IMG/VR virus record: IMGVR_UViG_3300041412_000048
Location: 1-27,107 of that record
DNA length: 27,107 bases
Strand: one strand, 5' to 3'
DNA from: a virus
In this document: positions 1 through 5,229 of the stretch, piece after piece
Layout: each line of letters begins with the position of its first letter
Position numbering within the stretch: position 1 is the stretch's first letter
Notes under the pieces: model-generated
The model's input: the letters and a program-made list of their open reading frames with translations, nothing else
Database searches by the model: none
Told to the model about the DNA's origin: nothing
Position numbers and translations under genes: made by a program

Positions 1-642
1 CTCCTTCAGATTCAGATAGGTCGCCAGCATGACGGACTGCCATTGGCGCTCCGCAGCAGCCCTCGCAGCAGCCGCCGCAGCCCCCCCCGCATCCAACGCC
101 GCAGCCCCCGCAGCAGCCCCCGCAGCCCACGCCGCAGTCCACGCCGCAGCCCACGCAGCCCCCGCAGCAGCCCCCGCAGTCCCCGCCGCAGCCCACGCAT
201 CCCCCGCCGCATCCCCGATTTCGCCCCGGGCGAAAGCCCGGGTGGCTTCGATGGCCTTGCGGGGCCGGTCGTCGTTCGGGTACTTAGCCTCGTAGAAATG
301 GACGACGTGCTCGGCGCAATCGGCGGCGAACAGGCGCAGGTCCTGTTCCGAGATGTGGAGTTGACGGATCAAGCGGGCTTGGGCGAACGCTGTCTTGCCG
401 GTGCCGTCCGAAGATGTTGCGCCCCTGCCCTCAGCCAGCCAGATCGTGCAGTCGCCTCGCAGCCATTCGGCCAACGAGTACAGCTCGACCAGGTGATAGC
501 CCGAGGTGCAGCAATCGACGCTGGCGAGTTTGTCCATCCACTTGCCGGGCCGTTTGCCAACCGGCTTGTGCCAGGTGCCGGAGCCTCCGTGGATGGCATC
601 GGCGTTCTTGCCGAGGACTTTGTAGAGCGCTGTGGTGGTCAT
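1..642 (-). CDS. Ala/Trp-repeat protein, Imm5-like (partial), leaderless start
   Basis: 214 codons are visible and the frame is still open at the left edge. Residues 5-95 form one unit (YKVLGKNADAIHGG, GYHLVELYSLAEWLRG, TIWLAEGRG, AFAQARLIRQL). Residues 100-142 (LRLFAADCAEHVVHFYEAKY, PNDDRPRKAIEATRAFARGE) resemble, from memory, a family annotated as Imm5-like putative immunity proteins, also found in actinobacterial genomes and phages. Then comes an Ala/Gly/Trp tract (about 145-198; AAWAAAWTAAWAAGAAAGAA) and ERQWQSVMLATYLNL. The ATG follows a -10 box by six bases and has no Shine-Dalgarno. Its separate promoter and non-structural nature suggest an accessory (moron-like) gene at the end of the late operon. 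Function is unknown. Confidence 0.7.
   Translation of the reverse strand, partial: MTTTALYKVLGKNADAIHGGSGTWHKPVGKRPGKWMDKLASVDCCTSGYHLVELYSLAEWLRGDCTIWLAEGRGATSSDGTGKTAFAQARLIRQLHISEQDLRLFAADCAEHVVHFYEAKYPNDDRPRKAIEATRAFARGEIGDAAGDAWAAAGTAGAAAGAAWAAAWTAAWAAGAAAGAAALDAGGAAAAAARAAAERQWQSVMLATYLNLKE
46..210 (-). repeat. Low-complexity GCTGCGGSG repeat coding for an Ala/Gly/Trp tract
   Basis: Degenerate repeats of GCTGCGG, GCTGCTGCG and GCGTGG units, seen on the plus strand as CGCAGCCCC, encode an alanine-rich helix punctuated by Trp and Gly in the Imm5-like protein. The unit length is irregular but stays in frame, so it may expand or contract by slippage without breaking the gene. Confidence 0.7.
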
Positions 643-677
643 GCCACCAGTGTACGCAACAAGCGTTGCTAGGTCAA
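643..677 (-). promoter_or_regulatory. Leaderless sigma70-type promoter for the Imm5-like gene
   Basis: On the minus strand, TTGACC (677-672) is followed by 17 bases, TACACT (654-649), six bases (GGTGGC) and the ATG at 642. The -35 matches at five of six positions, the -10 at four and fits TANNNT. As at the 26941 promoter, the -35 contains the TGA stop of the preceding gene. The geometry is identical to that promoter to the base. Confidence 0.7.
656..669. promoter_or_regulatory. Palindromic operator GCAAC-N4-GTTGC
   Basis: GCAAC-AAGC-GTTGC on the plus strand, a perfect 5-bp inverted repeat with a 4-bp centre. It fills most of the spacer between the -35 and -10 of the promoter at 643-677. Apart from the copies at 26942-26971 no other exact occurrence was found by reading the window. 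Confidence 0.6.
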
Positions 678-958
678 TCCTGCTCTTGGATCGTGAAGGG
701 TTGGGTGTGGACGGACTTCACGCCCTTCACCTCGTCCAGCCGCTTGGACAGCTCGCGCACCTCCATGCGGGCCTGGAGGACCTGATCGCCCAGACGGCTG
801 CTCGTGCCACCGTTGGGCGTGACTTGCTTGTCGATGGTGACGATCCGCTGCTCGAGCTTGCCGAAGCGCACGGAGAGGCGAACGAGGCTGCCCAGGATGA
901 GTGCTGCGATGGGAACCAGTGTCTCGAATAGGGTCTGGCCCCAACTCGTCGCGAACAA
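674..958 (-). CDS. Second lysis-type membrane protein with coiled coil, 94 aa
   Basis: One hydrophobic span at about 11-28 (FETLVPIAALILGSLVRLSV) is followed by a charged coiled coil from 33 to 80 containing KQVTPNGGTSSRLGDQV, then RMEVRELSKRLDEV. The NGG...R/DQV pattern is familiar from small second-holin-like proteins in actinophage lysis cassettes. The start is TTG, with TGAGGT (the end of the gene before) six bases upstream; no ATG or GTG fits as well. Together with the upstream multi-span protein it suggests a two-component holin system. Its TGA stop overlaps the -35 box of the next promoter. Confidence 0.7.
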   Translation of the reverse strand: MFATSWGQTLFETLVPIAALILGSLVRLSVRFGKLEQRIVTIDKQVTPNGGTSSRLGDQVLQARMEVRELSKRLDEVKGVKSVHTQPFTIQEQD

Positions 959-967
959 CGGGGAACC

Positions 968-1432
968 TCAGGCGGCAGCGGGCGGTGCAGCCGCAGGGGT
1001 CGGAGCGAGCGTGGGAGCAGGCACGGAGGCGATCGGCGTGGGCGTGGCGACCGGAGCGGCCGTGGGCTCGGTGGGCGCCGGGGTGCTGGACGAGGTGACC
1101 GCGGTTGATCCGATCCCGAGCGCCCCACCGCCCACCACCAGGGCGAGCACCCCATCGACCTGCGTATTGGTGAAGATGCCCCGGGCGCCGAGCACGGTGA
1201 CGAGCACGAGTGCCGCGGTGAACAGGATCAGATGCGGGATCAGGTTCGCATTGCTCTGAGTGGAGCCGAGCACGATGCCGGTCGAGACCCCCCCGGCGGC
1301 CAGGACCACCATGACCACGCTGTACGCCTGCGTCGAGGTGGCACTGCCCAGCCCAGCGAGTACGCCGACCACGGCGAGTACGACCAGGGCCAGCAGCAGT
1401 TGGGGCAGGGACTTCACCAGGTTGGTCAGCAT
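968..1432 (-). CDS. Putative holin, multi-span membrane protein, 154 aa
   Basis: Hydrophobic spans lie at about 8-29 (SLPQLLLALVVLAVVGVLAG), 37-56, 65-83 (PHLILFTAALVLVTVLG) and a weaker one near 94-108. The last 45 residues are a Pro/Ala/Thr-rich tail (PTEPTAAPVATPTPIASVPA). TAGGAG, formed by the endolysin stop, lies four bases before the ATG. A small membrane protein directly after the endolysin is the standard place for a holin. The long Pro/Ala/Thr tail is unusual for a holin and might face the wall side. Confidence 0.7.
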   Translation of the reverse strand: MLTNLVKSLPQLLLALVVLAVVGVLAGLGSATSTQAYSVVMVVLAAGGVSTGIVLGSTQSNANLIPHLILFTAALVLVTVLGARGIFTNTQVDGVLALVVGGGALGIGSTAVTSSSTPAPTEPTAAPVATPTPIASVPAPTLAPTPAAAPPAAA

Positions 1433-1439
1433 GTCACTC

Positions 1440-2129
1440 CTACAGGTACGGGGGCGGATTGCCCGGGACGATGTGGTACAGAGCGGGTTGGCCCGGCGTG
1501 AGCCCGGCGTCGACCTCGAGCACGTAACCGCCGGCCCCGTCGTCGGCGATGCCCACGATGGGGTTCGTGTTGTTGCCGATGCCCCACTCGGCCAGGAACT
1601 TGGAGTTGGGACCCAGGTAGGGAGCCCCGGCGAAGGCGTAGACCGCCCCGTTGGCCCGCACGCACCAATAGCCCTGTCCCGCGGTGTTCCGAGCGATCAT
1701 GCCCTCAGGATAGGCCAGGCTCGGCTCGGGGTAGTGGACGTTGATCGCCCAGAGGCGCCCCATCACGTCGGTCCCGTAGTCGCCTCCGGTGGTAGAGGCA
1801 TCGGTCGGGCGCCCCGAGTTGTACATATCGCACGCGCCCTGCCAGGACCCGGCCGCCTTGAAGTTGTCGCTGAGCATCTGCGCGGCGATCTGCGCCTGCT
1901 CGGTGACCGGGAAGGGATCGGGGATCGTATGGCTGCGGTCGTCGAGCTGCCAGACGCCGTGGCCGTGGCCGTTGTCCCCGATCTCGTCGGTCAGGTTCGT
2001 CTCGCGCGACCCGACAGCCAGGAGCAGGCCCCGAGGAAGCTGGGATTCGATCTCAACCGCCCAGATCCAGGGCCATTGCGCCAGCGCCTTGTCGCACTCG
2101 GCGTAGAGGTCGGCAGGGGTGATGTCCAT
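1440..2129 (-). CDS. Endolysin with lysozyme-like domain and GYW-type wall-binding motif, 229 aa
   Basis: The N-terminal domain (about 1-140) resembles soluble lytic transglycosylase or goose-type lysozyme folds: LPRGLLLAVGSRETNLTDEI places the likely catalytic glutamate at E43, and GDNGHGHGVWQLDDRSH follows at 51-67, the usual G.GHG..Q.D segment. Residues 153-175 read GYWCVRANGAVYAFAGAPYL, like the GYWLVASDGGVFAFGDA repeats of actinobacterial surface proteins, so the C-terminal part probably binds the wall. Only one clear repeat is present. There is no signal peptide, consistent with export by the membrane proteins encoded next. The ATG shares its A with the tailspike stop. Confidence 0.8.
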   Translation of the reverse strand: MDITPADLYAECDKALAQWPWIWAVEIESQLPRGLLLAVGSRETNLTDEIGDNGHGHGVWQLDDRSHTIPDPFPVTEQAQIAAQMLSDNFKAAGSWQGACDMYNSGRPTDASTTGGDYGTDVMGRLWAINVHYPEPSLAYPEGMIARNTAGQGYWCVRANGAVYAFAGAPYLGPNSKFLAEWGIGNNTNPIVGIADDGAGGYVLEVDAGLTPGQPALYHIVPGNPPPYL

Positions 2130-3880
2130 CACACCGATTGGATACAACGCCACTTGGACGTGGCCCCGTTGAACATGAAGGTGACAGTCTTGGGCAGAGT
2201 GGTCGACCCGTTCGACGTGGTGGCGGCAGACACGCCGCTGTTCTCGGTGTTGACCCAGGTGATCGTCTCGGTTGATCCTGAGAAGTCGTAGATCCGGATG
2301 ACCACGGTCTGGCCGTCCTGAACATTGGAGGTCGACAACGTGATGGTCATGGTCGCCGCTGACGAGTTCGTGAAGTTGTAGGTCGAATACCACCCGGGCT
2401 GTCCTTGCGCCGTGCCGGCGTTCGACGTGACTGGGATGGTCCAGGCCGCGAGCTGGCCGAGAGGCCGGGACGATCCCGAGATGGGGGCATTGGCGTTCGA
2501 GAACCCGCAGCTCGAATAGAAGTAGGCGCCTCCGGTGTCGTTCAACTGACAGTTCTGGTACAGGAACGCGCAGCCCGAGTAGTTGATGTTGACCGCAGCG
2601 ATCCCCGTGCTGATCCCGGTGAAGGTGCAGGTGGCGGCCTCGAAGTACACACTCATGCCGAGGTTGATGTGGTTGAGCACGCCCTGGTGGGTACCGGAGT
2701 TGTACGAGCCGGTGCCGAACGTGCAGTTCGAGGCCGTGGCCGTGCCGTAGACGATCAGGTCGTAGCCCCCCGAGGTGCCCGCCGTGTTCGCTGCCGCCGA
2801 TTCCGACCAGTTCCCTTGGAACAGACAGCCGCCGTTGTTGTTCCCGCCGATGACGGCGGACGGCCCGTACTGGCAGTCGTTCGAGGCGGCGTTGGCCGAG
2901 GTGTTGTTGAACTGGCTGTTGAGCACGGCGACGCCAAAGGCACCTGCGCCCCCGCCGTCGATGAGCCCGGCCCCGTTGTTCCCGTCCCAGAAGCAGTTGA
3001 TGAACGTGGCTGCGGCCGAACTCGTCGAGTAGAACGGGTGGGTGATGACACCCCCGGTGTAGCTGGTCGCTCCTGTTGTACCGTTGCCGAGGAACAGGGC
3101 GTTCTCGAACAGGTGGCTGTTGATGTTCCCATCGAGCGCCACGCCAGCCACCGTGTAGTAGGAGAAGTCGCACCCGTTCGAGTGGATGAACCAGGCTCCG
3201 TTGTCCACGTAGAGGCCATAGAGCGCCGAGTAGCCGTAGCCCCAGAAGGAGATGTTGCTGAGGCCGTAGGTCGAGGACCAGACGGCGCTATTCGGCCCAG
3301 TGTTGCCCCGGACGAGACAGGTGATCCCCGAGCCGGCGTCGCTGATGCGGGTGACGTAGCCCTGGCCCGATCCGAAACCGTTGCTGGTCGTAAATCCACC
3401 GCACCCGTTGAGGGTGACGCCTTCGGGGAGCACGAACCCTGGCTGAACGACTCTGATGGCGGCGCTCGATACCGTGCCGTTGGGCTGGATGTCGGTCGTG
3501 AAGTAGTTGAAGGTGGTGTTGACCGTGAGGATTTTCGGAGTGCGGCTCTGGATGCCCGGGTTCGTGCCCAGCGCCCCGCCGATGACGTACTTGCCCACAT
3601 CGGCGGCGGTGATCGAAGCGTCGGCCCAGGAGTTGGCGGGGTAGTTGCCTGAGGTTGTCGAGTGGTAGGTGACCCCCGTGTCGACTCGTGCCGACGAGGA
3701 GACGGCGTAGTTACCAGCTTGGAGCTGGACCGTACCTCCCGCTGTCGCAACAGCAGCCAACGCCGCAGCGATGTTGGCCGTGTCGGTAGCAGCGACTCCA
3801 GTGGGCGGTGGAACCGAGACGAAGGTGCCGGCGCCCGGAGAGGCACCGAGGGCTCCGATGACACTCGATCCCATGACCAT
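2129..3880 (-). CDS. Tailspike with right-handed beta-helix (pectate-lyase-like), 583 aa
   Basis: Residues 33-58 (DTANIAAALAAVATAGGTVQ, then LQAGNY) are the classic opening of a pectate-lyase-type beta-helix in tailspikes. Residues about 180-470 contain repeated turns rich in Asn, Gly and aromatics (ALYGLYVDNGAWFIHSNGCD; ENALFLGNGTT; ATFINCFWDGNNGAG; CLFQGNWSES), as in stacked helical coils. The C-terminus (TVTFMFNGATSKWRCIQSV) looks like a beta-sandwich cap. Such spikes bind and often cleave surface polysaccharide; the catalytic residues are not identifiable by eye. The short head-binding region (about 20 residues) suggests that it attaches through another protein. Its TGA shares a base with the endolysin ATG. 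Confidence 0.85.
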   Translation of the reverse strand: MVMGSSVIGALGASPGAGTFVSVPPPTGVAATDTANIAAALAAVATAGGTVQLQAGNYAVSSSARVDTGVTYHSTTSGNYPANSWADASITAADVGKYVIGGALGTNPGIQSRTPKILTVNTTFNYFTTDIQPNGTVSSAAIRVVQPGFVLPEGVTLNGCGGFTTSNGFGSGQGYVTRISDAGSGITCLVRGNTGPNSAVWSSTYGLSNISFWGYGYSALYGLYVDNGAWFIHSNGCDFSYYTVAGVALDGNINSHLFENALFLGNGTTGATSYTGGVITHPFYSTSSAAATFINCFWDGNNGAGLIDGGGAGAFGVAVLNSQFNNTSANAASNDCQYGPSAVIGGNNNGGCLFQGNWSESAAANTAGTSGGYDLIVYGTATASNCTFGTGSYNSGTHQGVLNHINLGMSVYFEAATCTFTGISTGIAAVNINYSGCAFLYQNCQLNDTGGAYFYSSCGFSNANAPISGSSRPLGQLAAWTIPVTSNAGTAQGQPGWYSTYNFTNSSAATMTITLSTSNVQDGQTVVIRIYDFSGSTETITWVNTENSGVSAATTSNGSTTLPKTVTFMFNGATSKWRCIQSV

Positions 3881-3883
3881 GGG

Positions 3884-4240
3884 CTAGACCTTGCCTGCCA
3901 GGACGTAGATGTCCGGGGTCCCGCTGGCCGCGATCCCGTACATCGAATCGTTGCCCACCACGTTGAGCGTCAGAGCGAAAGGACCGACGATGGGCACGGC
4001 GCCGGTCGTCGAGGTGGCGGCGGCGGTGCAGATATAGAGCGTGGTCCCCGAAGGGACGATGACCAGGATCGGTTGCGGGTCGTTCGGGGTGCCCGCCCGG
4101 AAGATCTGGTCGGCGGTGTTGACCGCGGTGTCGTCGGGACCTACCCCGGTCGTGGTCTGCCAGATCAGCGTGGCGGTGCTGGCATTGAGGGCTACGGCCG
4201 CGGGTAGGTACGCCACATCGGGGATGCTACCCTGCGGCAC
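3884..4240 (-). CDS. Beta-rich virion-type protein, 118 aa
   Basis: The frame is rich in Thr, Val, Ala and Gly with regular hydrophobic alternation (ATLIWQTTTGVGPDDTAVNT; PILVIVPSGTTLYICTAAAT), and ends SMYGIAASGTPDIYVLAGKV, a pattern seen in phage surface and fibre-associated proteins. It directly precedes the tailspike, three bases apart, so it may be an adaptor or chaperone-like partner. No ATG is available. The GTG at 4240 overlaps the previous gene by 14 bases and has only a weak GGA nearby. An alternative GTG at 4216 lies seven bases after TAGCAT, whose TAG is the previous stop, and would give 110 residues. Confidence 0.6.
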   Translation of the reverse strand: MPQGSIPDVAYLPAAVALNASTATLIWQTTTGVGPDDTAVNTADQIFRAGTPNDPQPILVIVPSGTTLYICTAAATSTTGAVPIVGPFALTLNVVGNDSMYGIAASGTPDIYVLAGKV

Positions 4241-4685
4241 CGATCCGAGGTTGGACCGGCACCTTGGGGCGGGTCTCCCGGGCGAGCTTGCCCTGCTTGC
4301 GACCCTGCTCCCAGGCCACCTTGGCCGCGGCCCGGTAGGTGTCGGCGGCGTGGCGGTCGATGAACCGCCCGTGGTAGATGACCCGGATCTCGTACTCGAA
4401 CCAGGTGTCGGGCGTGGCGATCTTGGCCACCTCCCAGTGCTCGAGCGGGAACTGCCGGCGCAGGATGCGGTGGAGCTGGGTGTACGCCTTCTGCGCCTCG
4501 CGGAGCCGCTGCTTGCGGTCGCCTGTGCGGAACCGGGCGATCTTGGCCCAGTTGCCCGGGTGGCGCCGGACGGCACAGATCGAGGCGTAGTAGCGGGTGT
4601 CCTCGATCATCATGACCGGCTTGGCCCGCTTCTTCACCGGGGGTGGCCCAGTGAACTCGGGCTTGACAAGCGCACCGTCAGCCAT
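4227..4685 (-). CDS. Hypothetical basic protein, 152 aa
   Basis: The ATG at 4685 has GAGGAG four to five bases upstream and overlaps the ribbon-helix-helix gene by eight bases. The protein is basic. Residues 25-60 (EDTRYYASICAVRRHPGNWA, KIARFRTGDRKQRLREA) and 60-115 (HWEVAKIATPDTWFEYEIRV, IYHGRFIDRHAADTYRAAAK) look like a compact alpha/beta domain. Its style resembles small phage proteins of unknown function that contain a hPGxWAxI..F....RK pattern. It ends RPKVPVQPRIGAAG. No function is assigned; it is the last gene of the regulatory-looking cassette. Confidence 0.7.
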   Translation of the reverse strand: MADGALVKPEFTGPPPVKKRAKPVMMIEDTRYYASICAVRRHPGNWAKIARFRTGDRKQRLREAQKAYTQLHRILRRQFPLEHWEVAKIATPDTWFEYEIRVIYHGRFIDRHAADTYRAAAKVAWEQGRKQGKLARETRPKVPVQPRIGAAG

Positions 4686-4866
4686 CTCGCTCCTCTCGCA
4701 GAGCCCAGAGCGCAGCAGCATCCTGCAAGGCGTCCGAACGGGTCCGCATGTCGGGCTGGCCCAGATGGGCGTCGATGAAGTCGCAGATGGGCTTGGAGAG
4801 GCGCACCGTCACCGGCACGGTCTCACCCTTGTAGCCCACGGCGCGGTTCGTGAGGCGTCGTCTCAT
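4678..4866 (-). CDS. Ribbon-helix-helix (CopG-like) DNA-binding protein, 62 aa
   Basis: The sequence reads as a ribbon-helix-helix: strand at 17-23 (VPVTVRL), helix 26-34 (PICDFIDAH), turn, and helix 42-57 (TRSDALQDAAALWALRE) with the typical RSDAL.DA signature. These dimers usually repress their own operon through short palindromes. The gene is third in a cassette that has its own promoter, in the middle of late genes. It is one of two small DNA-binding proteins in this window (the other at 26401-26607) that could recognise the GCAAC-N4-GTTGC sites. The start overlaps the previous stop (ATGA). Confidence 0.75.
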   Translation of the reverse strand: MRRRLTNRAVGYKGETVPVTVRLSKPICDFIDAHLGQPDMRTRSDALQDAAALWALREERDG

Positions 4867-5036
4867 TCAGCGAGCCGAAGGCGATCATATGTGGCCTGAT
4901 CGACGATACCCAGCCCCACGAGGTCGATCGGCTCGGGCGGGAACTTCTGACGCTCGGCTGCCCGGCAGATCTCGCATTGGGCCTGCCCGAACTCCTTGGG
5001 CTGGAAGAAGCGTCCACAGTTGAGGCATTGCTTCAT
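4863..5036 (-). CDS. Small zinc-ribbon protein, 57 aa
   Basis: MKQCLNCGRFFQPKEFGQAQ is followed by CEICRAAERQ: C4, C7, C21 and C24 form a CxxC...CxxC zinc ribbon. The remainder (PPEPIDLVGLGIVDQATYDR) is short and possibly helical. GGAGGT seven bases before the ATG at 5036 fixes the start; the 49 open codons before it belong to the zinc-finger gene in another frame. Its TGA overlaps the ATG of the ribbon-helix-helix gene. The role is unknown, probably protein or nucleic-acid binding. Confidence 0.75.
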   Translation of the reverse strand: MKQCLNCGRFFQPKEFGQAQCEICRAAERQKFPPEPIDLVGLGIVDQATYDRLRLAE

Positions 5037-5191
5037 GGGACGTACCTCCGTTCCCAAGTCATCTTCGCGTCGATCCACGAAGTGACGATGTGCTGCTCGT
5101 GCGCTCCCTCGTGATCGGCCGGTCGTTGGCAATACCAGTGCCGCAGTTTGGATACTCCCCCGAGGTCGATTTCGGCTTGGCACTTCTCCAT
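5033..5191 (-). CDS. Small Cys/His zinc-finger-like protein, 52 aa
   Basis: MEKCQAEIDLGGVSKLRHWY leads into CQRPADHEGAHEQH. C4, C21, H27 and H31 match a Cys...Cys-x5-His-x3-His pattern, C....P..H.G.H, that recurs in tiny actinophage proteins. Zinc binding is likely, the partner unknown. The frame fills the space after the giant gene and its TGA overlaps the ATG of the next gene (ATGA). Its ATG lies six bases after the -10 box of a promoter with TTGTCA at -35. The GGTGGGG before it could also help ribosome binding. Confidence 0.7.
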   Translation of the reverse strand: MEKCQAEIDLGGVSKLRHWYCQRPADHEGAHEQHIVTSWIDAKMTWERRYVP

Positions 5192-5226
5192 GTCCCCACC
5201 GTACACGCTGTCTACGCTGATGACAA
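5192..5226 (-). promoter_or_regulatory. Leaderless sigma70-type promoter for the small-protein cassette
   Basis: On the minus strand, TTGTCA (5226-5221) is followed by 17 bases, TACGGT (5203-5198), six bases (GGGGAC) and the ATG at 5191. The -35 matches at five of six positions; the -10 fits the actinobacterial TANNNT form. It fills nearly all of the 38-bp gap after the giant gene. A direct repeat CAGCGT-AGA-CAGCGT lies in the spacer. No GCAAC palindrome is present here. Confidence 0.6.
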
Positions 5227-5229
5227 GGA

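Noticed and set aside
43-672. Plus-strand frames rich in Ser/Pro/Arg or Ala over the repeat
   Set aside because: The low-complexity tract keeps several frames open. The minus-strand frame has a promoter, a sensible start, a non-repetitive domain and family resemblance; the plus-strand frames have none of these.
2129-3173. Upstream extension of the endolysin frame into the tailspike gene
   Set aside because: The extension is Arg/His/Gln-rich shadow sequence. The ATG at 2129 overlapping the tailspike stop gives a complete lysozyme-like protein.
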